Assembly: GCA_035942915.1 (NCBI GenBank)
Contig: DASZCR010000055.1
Coordinates: 1-15,904 of the forward strand
DNA length: 15,904 nt
Direction: 5' to 3'
Source of the DNA: DASZCR01 sp035942915
Lineage (GTDB): Bacteria > Acidobacteriota > Blastocatellia > Pyrinomonadales > Pyrinomonadaceae
Shown: one piece after another, positions 7,214 through 13,663 of the stretch
How positions within the stretch are numbered: the stretch's first letter is position 1
Layout of the letters: every line of letters begins with the position of its first letter
The notes under the pieces: model-generated
Told to the model about the DNA's origin: nothing
Seen by the model: only the letters and a program-made list of their open reading frames with translations
The model's database searches: none
Translations under genes and position numbers: made by a program

Positions 7214-7618
7214 ATGAGCGAACAGAAAATCCGAGTTCTCGTCGCTAAGCCCGGACTCGACGGACACGACCGGGGCGCTAAAGTCATCGCGCGTGCGCTG
7301 CGCGACGCAGGCATGGAAGTCATCTATACGGGGTTGCGCCAGACGCCTGAGATGATTGCCGCCGCCGCGCTTCAGGAAGACGTGGACGCCGTCGGCGTCT
7401 CGATTCTCTCCGGCGCGCACAACACGCTCTGCCCGCGCATCATTCAACTGCTGCGCGAGCGCGGGATGGACGATGTGCTCGTCCTCGTCGGCGGCATCGT
7501 GCCGCAGGAGGACATCTCGAAGCTCAAGGAGCAGGGCGTCTCTGAAGTCTTCCTGCCCGGTACTTCGACCGAAGATATCGTCAACTTTCTACGCACCAAC
7601 GTCCGCCCGCGCGCATGA
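7214..7618 (+). CDS. icmB: Acyl-CoA mutase small, cobalamin-binding subunit
   Basis: A 134-residue B12-binding Rossmann-type domain that partners the large subunit at 4701-6383. The base-off/His-on motif DxHxxG is present as D16-G-H18-DR-G21 within KPGLDGHDRGAKVIARALRD, followed by SILSG (63-67) and VGGIVP (92-97), all standard for cobalamin binding; His18 is the lower axial ligand. The length and whole sequence resemble stand-alone IcmB of isobutyryl-CoA mutase (about 136 residues), not the fused C-terminal domain of methylmalonyl-CoA mutases. A ribosome site (AGGTGAG) overlaps the stop codon of the preceding DUF3298-like gene. The stop overlaps the next start (ATGA), so the crotonase gene is translationally coupled. 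Confidence 0.92.
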   Translation: MSEQKIRVLVAKPGLDGHDRGAKVIARALRDAGMEVIYTGLRQTPEMIAAAALQEDVDAVGVSILSGAHNTLCPRIIQLLRERGMDDVLVLVGGIVPQEDISKLKEQGVSEVFLPGTSTEDIVNFLRTNVRPRA

Positions 7619-8268
7619 ATGAGGACGCGCACGTCGGCGACGGAGACGACGCCGCCTTGCCTCCTGTCATCGTCGAGGAACACGGCGACGGTCTCTCGGT
7701 CGTCCGTCTGAACCGCCCCGCCCAACGCAACCCCCTCTCCGTCTCGACGCTCGAATTGTTGGACGCCATTGTCTCCGCGCTCATCTCCCGCGCAGAGACG
7801 CACGCCATCATCTTCACAGGCACGGCCGACGTGTTCGCTTCGGGCGCTGACATACGCGAGTTGAGCGCGCTAACGCCCGCGACGGCGCGCGAGTTCGCCG
7901 CGCGTGGTCAACGACTTTTCCGGAAAATCTCGGACGCGCGCCTGCTCACGGTTGCCGCCGTCAACGGCTACTGCATGGGAGGCGGCCTCGACCTTGCGCT
8001 GTCGTGCCATCTGCGAGTCGCTTCGAGCGGGGCTGTCTTTGCGCATCCGGGCGCACGTCTCGGCATCATCACGGGATGGGGCGGCACGCAACGTCTGACG
8101 AGACTCGTCGGGTCGGCGCGTGCCGTCGAGATGTTCACGACGGCGCGACGCGTGGGCGCGCCGGAGGCTTTTGAGATGGGGCTTGTCGAACGGCTCGCAG
8201 ACCTGCCGCTCGCCTGCGCTCTCGACATCGCCGCGCGTCGAAGCGCGGCGCACCATCCGTCCGCTTGA
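7615..8268 (+). CDS. Crotonase-family protein, short and lacking canonical hydratase glutamates
   Basis: An enoyl-CoA hydratase/isomerase-fold protein of 217 residues. The CoA/oxyanion parts are present: FASGADIRELS (74-84) and NGYCMGGGLDLALSCHLRVAS (117-137). The two catalytic glutamates of classical enoyl-CoA hydratase (rat Glu144 and Glu164) are Asp126 and Gly146 (in FAHPGARLG), so ordinary hydration is unlikely; isomerase, thioesterase or non-catalytic roles are possible. The protein stops about 40 residues short of the usual 255-265, just after the ITGWGGTQRLTRLVG segment and one helix, so the C-terminal trimerisation helices are missing. The other two forward frames after the stop do not restore them. 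The ATGA overlap with icmB places it in the mutase operon. The stop codon lies inside the -35 box of the downstream promoter. Confidence 0.85.
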   Translation: MNEDAHVGDGDDAALPPVIVEEHGDGLSVVRLNRPAQRNPLSVSTLELLDAIVSALISRAETHAIIFTGTADVFASGADIRELSALTPATAREFAARGQRLFRKISDARLLTVAAVNGYCMGGGLDLALSCHLRVASSGAVFAHPGARLGIITGWGGTQRLTRLVGSARAVEMFTTARRVGAPEAFEMGLVERLADLPLACALDIAARRSAAHHPSA

Positions 8269-8294
8269 CAGGCGCATGAGAGCGCGGCTACTTT
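8265..8294 (+). promoter_or_regulatory. Candidate promoter of the phenylalanine hydroxylase leader
   Basis: A perfect TTGACA (8265-8270) overlapping the crotonase stop codon, 18-nt spacer and TACTTT (8289-8294, 3/6 to TATAAT). The start point would be near 8301. An independent promoter upstream of the terminator at 8463-8513 is expected because only 25 nt lie between that terminator and phhA, too little for a promoter. The -10 box is weak. Confidence 0.45.
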
Positions 8295-8333
8295 AGGCGT
8301 GCGCTGCCCGAACGCGGGGCGCACCTGTTCGAG

Positions 8334-8441
8334 ATGAACGCGACGACTTACAGCATCTACCGCCGCTACTATTATTACGGCTCGCTCTCCGGTCGGAGAG
8401 GCGGGGCGGCGAAAGACTGTCGGCGCGTGACAAGCATCTAA
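8334..8441 (+). CDS. Putative tyrosine-rich leader peptide of phhA
   Basis: A 35-residue ORF whose early part reads MNATTYSIYRRYYYYGSL: six Tyr codons (TAC/TAT) among residues 6-15, four of them consecutive at 8367-8378. It begins about 33 nt after the inferred start point, ends at TAA 8439-8441 (21 nt before the terminator stem) and precedes a gene whose product makes tyrosine. This matches leader peptides of amino-acid attenuators (His, Trp, Phe leaders of enterobacteria). The TAC-TAT-TAT-TAC stretch is AT-rich against its GC-rich surroundings. Another frame is Leu-rich here but has no start codon. The ribosome site is weak (GCGGGG about 14 nt upstream), which is the main reservation. It resembles no known protein family. 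Confidence 0.5.
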   Translation: MNATTYSIYRRYYYYGSLSGRRGGAAKDCRRVTSI

Positions 8442-8462
8442 GAGCGCAAGACAGAGATTCTT

Positions 8463-8513
8463 GAACCGGCCACTTCCTTCCGACACGGATGGAGGTGGCC
8501 GGTTCTTTTTTTT
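8463..8513 (+). terminator. Intrinsic terminator, probable attenuator in front of phhA
   Basis: A 15-bp stem with one G-T wobble (8463-8477 with 8491-8505), a 13-nt loop and eight T (8506-8513): a textbook intrinsic terminator. It lies after the Tyr-rich ORF and 25 nt before the phhA start. It may simply end the mutase operon, but then phhA would have no room for its own promoter; regulated read-through fits better. A small hairpin CAAGA/TCTTG overlaps its left edge. I found no strong antiterminator: only CCGGT near 8389-8393 can pair with ACCGG at 8465-8469. Confidence 0.9.
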
Positions 8514-8538
8514 ACCAGACGAAAGCGAGTCACCAGCC

Positions 8539-9432
8539 ATGACGATAGAGACACGACACGAACCCCTGCTCGACCACGTGGACATGAGAATGGTCGTCGC
8601 CGCGACGCCTGCCGATGCGGCGGCCGAACGACGGATGCTCGTCCAACTCGACCCCGACCATCCCGGCTTCCGCGACCCGGAATATCGCGCGCGTCGTAAT
8701 CGCATCGCGCGCATCGCGCTCGACTACGAGCCGGGAGCGCCCGTCCCCGTTGCGCCTTACACTGAAGAAGAACATCGGCTCTGGCAGACCGTCTGCGAGG
8801 CGCTTGCGCCGCAGCACAGTCGTCACGCGTGCGCCGAATACCTCGCGGCCTTGCGCTCAGTCAACTTCCCCACTGACCGCATCCCGCAACTGCAAGAGGT
8901 TTCGCAAAGGACGCAAAGGCTCGGCGGCTTTCGGCTCGAACCCGTCGCCGGGTTGGTCGAGCCTCGCGTCTTCCTCGAATCTCTGGCCTCCGGCGTCTTC
9001 CTCTGCACGCAGTACATACGCCACCACTCGACGCCGCTCTACACGCCTGAGCCTGACGTGGTACACGAACTGCTCGGACATGCCGCGTGGCTCGCCGACG
9101 AACGAATGGCCGAACTTAACCGGCTCGTCGGCGAAGCGGTCAGACGCGCGACTTCGGCTGAAGGGTTGGAGCGTTTGGCGCGCGCCTATTGGTTCACGAT
9201 TGAGTTCGGAGTGTTGAAGGAAGCGGGCGAGGTCAAGGCGTATGGGACGGGGCTGGTGTCGTCTGCGGGCGAGTTGGAGGCGATGAGTCGCGCCGAGTTG
9301 CGACCTTTGGACATCGAGGCGGCGTCGCGCCTTGAGTTCGACCCGACGAGATTCCAGCCCGTGCTGTTCTGCGCCGCATCGTTCGATGAGATGTACGAAT
9401 CGCTGCGCGCGTATCTGGTCGCGTGGCGTTAG
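8539..9432 (+). CDS. phhA: Phenylalanine 4-monooxygenase (phenylalanine hydroxylase)
   Basis: An Fe(II)- and pterin-dependent aromatic amino acid hydroxylase converting phenylalanine to tyrosine, cytoplasmic, 297 residues. The metal site is visible: TPLYTPEPDVVHELLGHAAWLAD with His176 and His181, and Glu222 in YWFTIEFGVLKEAG, the standard 2-His-1-carboxylate triad. The C-terminal AYGTGLVSSAGEL is also family-typical. The usual HVP after the second His reads HAA here. There is no ACT regulatory domain, as normal for bacterial forms. ATG 8539 is chosen because the in-frame TTG at 8461 lies inside the terminator and adds non-conserved residues. The ribosome site is weak. No pterin carbinolamine dehydratase (phhB) is in the window. 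Expression is probably set by the leader region at 8265-8513. It converges with the minus-strand operon with only 6 nt between stop codons. Confidence 0.93.
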   Translation: MTIETRHEPLLDHVDMRMVVAATPADAAAERRMLVQLDPDHPGFRDPEYRARRNRIARIALDYEPGAPVPVAPYTEEEHRLWQTVCEALAPQHSRHACAEYLAALRSVNFPTDRIPQLQEVSQRTQRLGGFRLEPVAGLVEPRVFLESLASGVFLCTQYIRHHSTPLYTPEPDVVHELLGHAAWLADERMAELNRLVGEAVRRATSAEGLERLARAYWFTIEFGVLKEAGEVKAYGTGLVSSAGELEAMSRAELRPLDIEAASRLEFDPTRFQPVLFCAASFDEMYESLRAYLVAWR

Positions 9433-9438
9433 ACGAGG

Positions 9439-10206
9439 TTACTTGTTGAGAAAGCGTGCGACGCCTGCGCGGCAGTCTTCGGTCATGCGCGCGACGGCGT
9501 TGAGGTCGACGCCGGATTGCAGCGCGGCCTCGAAGGTCATGCCGTCCATGTGATAAAGCAGGCGCTTCGAGAGCATGATGGCCGAACGGCTCATGCGCTC
9601 AAAGGCGGCCACGTAGCGTTCGACATCGGCCTCGAACGACGCATCGTCGAAGACGTGGTTGACTAATCCGATGCGTTCGGCCTCTTCGGCGCTCACTTCC
9701 GCGCCGCGCGTAATCAACTCGAAGGCGCGCTTCTCCGAGACGTTTCGACGCAGGATTGCCATCACCATTGCCGGAACAAAACCAATCTTCACTTCCGGGT
9801 AGCCGAAGCGCGCCGAACGCGAGGCCAGCACGAGGTCGCAGGCCGTCGCCAGCCCGCATCCTCCGGCCAGTGCGCGCCCGCGCACGGCCGCGACGACCGG
9901 CACGCGCACGCGTCTTATCAACGCGAACAACTCTGCAAGCGTCTGCGCGTCTTCGAGGTTTTCCGTAATCGAGCTTTCGGAGATTTTTTGCAGCGCGGCG
10001 AGGTCTGCGCCCGCGCAGAAGTCTGCGCCCGCGCCTGTCAGCACGACGGCGCGCACAGACGCCTGTGCATCCGCGTCGCGCAGAGCCTCTTTGAGAGCGG
10101 CGATGAGCGCGTCGTTCAGTGCGTTGCGCTTCTCCGGCCGGTTCAGCGTGATGAGCGCCACCGCGCCTTCGACCGCATAGACGACGGGACTGTTCTCTTG
10201 CATCAT
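9439..10206 (-). CDS. Enoyl-CoA hydratase/isomerase family protein (LiuC-like)
   Basis: A crotonase of full length (255 residues) and last gene of the minus-strand AtuA operon. Motifs are LNRPEKRNALN (21-31), GADFCAGADLAAL (60-72), oxyanion loop RGRALAGGCGLATACD (109-124) and SARFGYPEVKIGFVPA (131-146). One classical catalytic Glu (rat Glu164) is kept as Glu138, while the Glu144 position is Gly in AGGCGLA, a pattern I associate with methylglutaconyl-CoA hydratase (LiuC/AUH) and relatives. With the acyl-CoA carboxylase at 14537 this suggests leucine- or isoprenoid-type degradation, but substrate is not proven. The start overlaps the hydrolase stop (ATGATG; first ATG gives an ATGA overlap, second starts one residue later), so the genes are coupled. 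Unlike the crotonase at 7615-8268 it has its C-terminal helices. Confidence 0.9.
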   Translation of the reverse strand: MMQENSPVVYAVEGAVALITLNRPEKRNALNDALIAALKEALRDADAQASVRAVVLTGAGADFCAGADLAALQKISESSITENLEDAQTLAELFALIRRVRVPVVAAVRGRALAGGCGLATACDLVLASRSARFGYPEVKIGFVPAMVMAILRRNVSEKRAFELITRGAEVSAEEAERIGLVNHVFDDASFEADVERYVAAFERMSRSAIMLSKRLLYHMDGMTFEAALQSGVDLNAVARMTEDCRAGVARFLNK

Positions 10207-11090
10207 TCTTCCAAAAATCTGGCGAGCGCGGCGTTGACTTCGGCGGGAAATTCCTGTTGCACCCAATGATTGCTCTCCGCGATGCGCAGTTCGCGGTAGG
10301 GGGCGTCGATGTAGCGTTCGACGCCGCGCACGGTTTCGGGCAGGATGGCGAGGTCGCGTTCGCCGAAGATAAAGAGCGTCGGCACGCGCACGCGTCCGTC
10401 GCCGTCGCCCGTGCTGCGCTTGAAGAGGCGCGAGAACACATTCGCGCGGTAATAGTTGAGAGCAGCCGTCAGCGCGCCCGGCTCGCGCAGCGCCGCTTTC
10501 AGAACGGCGAGGTCTTTGTCCGTGAACGTGCCCGGCCGAGAGCTTTTGCGGAAAGCATCGTCGAGTCCGGCAAAGTCGTTGCGGCTAATCCACCATTCGG
10601 GCAGCTTCGGGATTTGAAAGAAGAACATGTACCAGCTTCGCAACAACTGACGGACGGACATGTTCTCAGCCCAGACGCGGCCGGGCGGAACCTGCAAGGC
10701 CGCGAGTTTCCAGACGTATTCGGGATACTTCTGCGCGACAGCCCACGCGACGGCCGCGCCCCAGTCGTGGCCGACAATCGCCGCGCGCGTCGCGCCGAAG
10801 TGGCGCACGAGTCCGGTCACGTCATCGACGAGTCGCTCGATGCGATAGTCTTCGACGCGTTGCGGCTTGTCGCTCAGGTTATAGCCGCGCATGTCGGGCG
10901 CGACGACGCGGAAGCGTTCGCCGAGCACCGCGAGTTGGTGTCGCCACGAGTACCAGCATTCCGGGAAACCGTGTAGCAGGATGACGAGGCGGTCGCCCGT
11001 GCCGCGTTCGGCGTAGTGCAGACGCACGTCGCCGATTTGCGCGTAGCCGTGCCGGAGCGAAGATTCGAGATGGTCTAATTGTTCAGTCAC
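10203..11090 (-). CDS. Alpha/beta hydrolase, epoxide-hydrolase-like
   Basis: A 295-residue alpha/beta-hydrolase fold enzyme. The oxyanion motif HGFPE (40-44) and nucleophile elbow VGHDWGAA (106-113, Asp109) are those of soluble epoxide hydrolases and haloalkane/haloacetate dehalogenases. The acid is Asp246 in FGERDLAILPE and the base His275 in ESNHWVQQEFP. Tyr213/Tyr214 in the lid (ALNYYRAN) fit the epoxide-activating tyrosines, favouring epoxide hydrolase over esterase. No signal peptide. The start is GTG at 11090, 6 nt after the stop of the AtuA C-part gene; the stop overlaps the next gene by 4 nt. In this operon it may open an epoxide or hydrolyse an intermediate of terpenoid-like substrates; that role is inference. 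Confidence 0.9.
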   Translation of the reverse strand: MTEQLDHLESSLRHGYAQIGDVRLHYAERGTGDRLVILLHGFPECWYSWRHQLAVLGERFRVVAPDMRGYNLSDKPQRVEDYRIERLVDDVTGLVRHFGATRAAIVGHDWGAAVAWAVAQKYPEYVWKLAALQVPPGRVWAENMSVRQLLRSWYMFFFQIPKLPEWWISRNDFAGLDDAFRKSSRPGTFTDKDLAVLKAALREPGALTAALNYYRANVFSRLFKRSTGDGDGRVRVPTLFIFGERDLAILPETVRGVERYIDAPYRELRIAESNHWVQQEFPAEVNAALARFLEE

Positions 11091-11096
11091 GACAAA

Positions 11097-11447
11097 TCAG
11101 TCACCGAGCAGTCCGAGCGCGCGCGCCTCTTCGTCCGGCACGTCAATCTCCATGCGCAGCAGCGCCGTCGAGAAGGTCTTGCCCTGCGCGTCGGTCATCA
11201 GAGAGAGCGTGCCGCCGCCGCCGAGCGATTCATGCAGCAGGAAGTTGAGCGCAGAGAGGTTCGGCAACTCGAAACGCTCGACGCCGCCTTTGCAGATGCC
11301 CTCGAAGTGTGCCCGGACGCGTTCGGCCGTCACCTCACGCGCGAGCAACGGATAGAAATCGTCGCGTAGCGCGATGAGGCCGACGTTGGCCGTGTCGCCC
11401 TTGTCGCCTGAGCGCGCGTGCGCGAGTTTGACGAGTTGAAGACGCAT
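11097..11447 (-). CDS. AtuA C-terminal-domain protein (stand-alone)
   Basis: A 116-residue protein equivalent to the small C-terminal domain found after AtuA/DUF1446 in acyclic-terpene-utilisation proteins. The hallmark is LVKLAHARSGDKGDTANVGLIA near the N-terminus (5-26), followed by RFELPNLSALNFLLHESLGGGGTLSLMTDAQGK. The biochemical function is not established. The larger N-terminal AtuA part is encoded two genes upstream at 12094-13461, so here the protein is split and a Nudix gene lies between the halves. It begins 20 nt after the Nudix stop. The two parts probably form one complex (inference). Confidence 0.85.
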   Translation of the reverse strand: MRLQLVKLAHARSGDKGDTANVGLIALRDDFYPLLAREVTAERVRAHFEGICKGGVERFELPNLSALNFLLHESLGGGGTLSLMTDAQGKTFSTALLRMEIDVPDEEARALGLLGD

Positions 11448-11467
11448 AGTTTGGTGCGAAGATTCTA

Positions 11468-12097
11468 CTACAAGCGCGGCGCAACGTGGCCGCTTTCGTA
11501 AAGTGCGAGCCAGTGGAAGCCGACGACGACGAGCGAGTGCGTGATACGGCCGTCGGCGATGAGCGACGGGATGCGCGCAAGCGGCACGAGACGCGTTACC
11601 GTGTGCTCTGTGCCCGCGAAACTGGGCGCGCCGCGAAACTGCACGTCGCGCGCGAGAAACGTGTGTATCCAGTTATCCTGAATCGCGGGGTTGGGACGCG
11701 TGCGTCCGAGCGCGACGAGTTCGGTCGCCTCGTAGCCCGTCTCTTCCAGAAGTTCGCGCGCGGCCGACTCGCGTGGTGTCTCTCCGGGGTCAACCATCCC
11801 GCCCGGAATCTCCAGAGTGACTTCGTCCGTGCCGTGCCTGTACTGCTCAATCAGGACGACCTCGCCAGCCGCCGTCAGAGGCACGACGTTAATCCAGTCG
11901 GGCGCTTCGATGACGTAGAAATCGTGCGCGCGCCCGTCGCGCGGGTTGAGACTGATGTCTCGTCTGACGCGGAAGACGCGACAGTCTGCCAACTGCTCTG
12001 AGCTTTCGCGTCGCCACGCGGGAGGCGACGCCGCCGCGCCATTCTCAGTCGCGCCCGTGTGCATCCGCGCGTCGCTTCCTTTCCCTTCCGCGCTCAC
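11468..12097 (-). CDS. Nudix hydrolase (ADP-ribose pyrophosphatase-like)
   Basis: A 209-residue Nudix protein with a complete Nudix box GX5EX7REUXEEXGU at 100-122 (GMVDPGE...RELLEETGY), so Mg2+-dependent hydrolysis of a nucleoside-diphosphate-linked substrate is expected. The surrounding sequence (NVVPLTAAGEVVLIEQYRHGTDEVTLEIPGG) resembles ADP-ribose pyrophosphatases. The first ~30 residues are low-complexity, so the true start could be ATG at 12064. The GTG at 12097 is listed because it overlaps the AtuA stop by 4 nt (GTGA) and has GGAGG (12108-12112) 10 nt upstream. Its place between the two AtuA parts suggests a linked role, for example removing a CoA or nucleotide by-product, which is inference. 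Confidence 0.92.
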   Translation of the reverse strand: MSAEGKGSDARMHTGATENGAAASPPAWRRESSEQLADCRVFRVRRDISLNPRDGRAHDFYVIEAPDWINVVPLTAAGEVVLIEQYRHGTDEVTLEIPGGMVDPGETPRESAARELLEETGYEATELVALGRTRPNPAIQDNWIHTFLARDVQFRGAPSFAGTEHTVTRLVPLARIPSLIADGRITHSLVVVGFHWLALYESGHVAPRL

Positions 12098-13461
12098 ACT
12101 TCGACGACCTCCACGCGCGGTTCAATCTCGCGCTTCGGGATGAGCGCAGGCCAGTAGGCGACAATCTCCTCAACCTTCGGGCGGCCACCGGCAAACCCCG
12201 TCACGCCGGGCGGCCCCGTCAGGATGAGCGGCGCAATCTCTTTGGTGAAACGCTCGACCGCCTTGCGGTCTTGGCCGCGCACGCCCACTCTCAGTTGCAC
12301 TTCCGGCAGGTCGGGCGAAGGCTCGCCCGCGAGACGCCCGTGCGTGGCGTTAGCGCCGACGAACTCCGTCAAAATCTGGTCGAAGCGCAGACCGAGCCGT
12401 TCGAGCCGCGCGCGCAGAATCTTGTCGGCGGCCTCTGCCTTCCGGTATGCGTCCGGCCAAGAGTAGACGAGCGTGCCGACGGCCTTGAAGCCCGCAGAGT
12501 AGCTGATGGAGACTTTGAGAAACTCCGTCGCGGGTCGCCCCTTGATGCCGTAGACGCGGACGCGGTCTGTGCCTGCCTCTTCGAGTTGGATGGAGGTGAA
12601 ATCGGCGACGCAATCGGGCGTGATGTATTCGTGCGGGTCGCCCATCTCGTAGACGAGTTGCTCGCGGACGGTCGGCACGGAGACGCGCCCGCCCGTGCCT
12701 TCGTGCTTGGTGACGAAGAACGTCCCATCGGCGTAGGCTTCGACGATGGGGAAGCCCACGTCTGCGAGGTTCGGGATTGATTGCCAGTCGTACTGACAGT
12801 TGCCGCCCGAACACTGCGCGCCGCACTCGATGATGTGCCCGGCGATGGTTCCGGCCGACAGTCTGTCCCAGTCCGTCTCGCCCCAACCGAACTCGTGGAT
12901 GATGGGAGCTAGCGTCAATCCCGTATCGGTTGCGCGGCCGGTAATCACGACCTGCGCGCCGCGTCGCAAGGCTTCGACGATAGGCCATGCGCCGAGATAG
13001 ACGTTGGCACTCTGAATCTTTTCGCGCACGGAAGCGAGCGGCTCGTCCGTGTCCATGTTGCGCAGTTCGACTCCGCGCGCGAGCATCTCGTCGAGGCGCG
13101 GCATGATGTCGTCGCCGGAGACGACGCCGATTTTGAGTCGGCCGCCGAGGCCGAGTTCGCGCGCCACGTCGCGGACGGCTGAGGCGCAACCATGCGGGTT
13201 GACGCCGCCCGCATTGGCCGTCACGCGTATTCCGCGCTCGACGCAGGCGGGCAGAATCTCGCGCATCAGCGGGACGAAGTCGCGCGCGTATCCGGCCGCA
13301 GGGTCGCGTGCGCGCTGCTTCTGCATGATAGACATCGTGACCTCGGCCAGATAGTCGAGCATCAGGTAGTCTATCGGCCCGCCCTCAACCTGTCGGACGG
13401 GCGCGTCGAGCATGTCGCCCCAGAAGCCCTGCCCGCTCGCTATGCGTATCTTCTCTCTCAT
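12094..13461 (-). CDS. AtuA family (DUF1446) protein, N-terminal part
   Basis: A protein of 455 residues from the preferred start, of the acyclic terpene utilisation AtuA/DUF1446 family, recognised from MREKIRIASGQGFWGDML, RVTANAGGVNPHGCA (79-93), VVITGRATDTGLTLAP and GAQCSGGNCQYDW. AtuA is needed for citronellol/geraniol growth in Pseudomonas, but its reaction is unknown. In many relatives this region is fused to the small domain found here as a separate gene at 11097-11447. ATG 13461 is chosen over the in-frame start at 13554 because the extra 31 residues are the translation of the palindromic repeat at 13489-13573 (EKISRKDA...), whereas similarity begins at MREKIR. No ribosome site is evident. 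It is first in a five-gene operon with overlaps or gaps of at most 20 nt. No clear promoter was found. Confidence 0.88.
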   Translation of the reverse strand: MREKIRIASGQGFWGDMLDAPVRQVEGGPIDYLMLDYLAEVTMSIMQKQRARDPAAGYARDFVPLMREILPACVERGIRVTANAGGVNPHGCASAVRDVARELGLGGRLKIGVVSGDDIMPRLDEMLARGVELRNMDTDEPLASVREKIQSANVYLGAWPIVEALRRGAQVVITGRATDTGLTLAPIIHEFGWGETDWDRLSAGTIAGHIIECGAQCSGGNCQYDWQSIPNLADVGFPIVEAYADGTFFVTKHEGTGGRVSVPTVREQLVYEMGDPHEYITPDCVADFTSIQLEEAGTDRVRVYGIKGRPATEFLKVSISYSAGFKAVGTLVYSWPDAYRKAEAADKILRARLERLGLRFDQILTEFVGANATHGRLAGEPSPDLPEVQLRVGVRGQDRKAVERFTKEIAPLILTGPPGVTGFAGGRPKVEEIVAYWPALIPKREIEPRVEVVEV

Positions 13462-13488
13462 CGCGTACAGAAAAGTCTGACTGCCTGT

Positions 13489-13573
13489 CTTTGCGCCTCC
13501 CGCGTCTTTGCGCGAAATCTTTTCTTTCTTGAGTGAGAAAGAAGGTTCGTGCAAAGACGCGGGAGGCGCAAAG
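13489..13573. repeat. Long perfect inverted repeat (palindromic intergenic element)
   Basis: Two 23-nt arms (13489-13511 and 13551-13573) are exact reverse complements, built on GCGCCTCCCGCGTCTTTGC. Between them a second 8-bp stem (TTCTTTCT 13522-13529 with AGAAAGAA 13536-13543) and four further pairs extend the hairpin almost continuously. Read on the minus strand it encodes KISRKDAGGAK, a phrase I recall from spurious N-termini in Acidobacteriota and other phyla, which suggests a dispersed REP/MITE-like element. It lies 28 nt upstream of the AtuA start. Confidence 0.85.
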
Positions 13574-13621
13574 GACGCGGGCGGCGCGTTCGCTTTGTGC
13601 CGAGTGCGCGCCGCCCGCGTC
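13574..13621. repeat. GC-rich 15-bp hairpin next to the palindromic element
   Basis: A perfect 15-bp stem (13574-13588 with 13607-13621) with an 18-nt loop, abutting the larger inverted repeat. No T-run follows on either strand. It could end transcription of the upstream minus-strand gene (13664-14356) or be part of the repeat element. Confidence 0.75.
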
Positions 13622-13633
13622 TGAACGGTTTAA

Positions 13634-13657
13634 GACGAGACGTGACGAGGTCTCGTC
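13634..13657 (-). terminator. Hairpin just after the Arg-rich protein gene
   Basis: GACGAGAC (13634-13641) and GTCTCGTC (13650-13657) form a perfect 8-bp stem with an 8-nt loop, starting 6 nt past the stop of the minus-strand gene. The following minus-strand bases are TTAAA, a weak T-run, so termination is plausible but not certain. Confidence 0.45.
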
Positions 13658-13663
13658 GCGGGT

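Noticed and set aside
8269..8300. Frameshift that would restore the missing crotonase C-terminus
   Set aside because: Both alternative frames end within 5-13 codons and do not resemble the family's C-terminal helices.
8297..8460. Leu-rich reading frame (LPPLLLLRLAL) in the phhA leader
   Set aside because: The frame has no ATG, GTG or TTG before the Leu run, so a Leu leader peptide is not supported.
8461..8538. In-frame TTG at 8461 as start of phenylalanine hydroxylase
   Set aside because: It falls inside the intrinsic terminator; the extra 26 residues are its translation and not conserved in the family.
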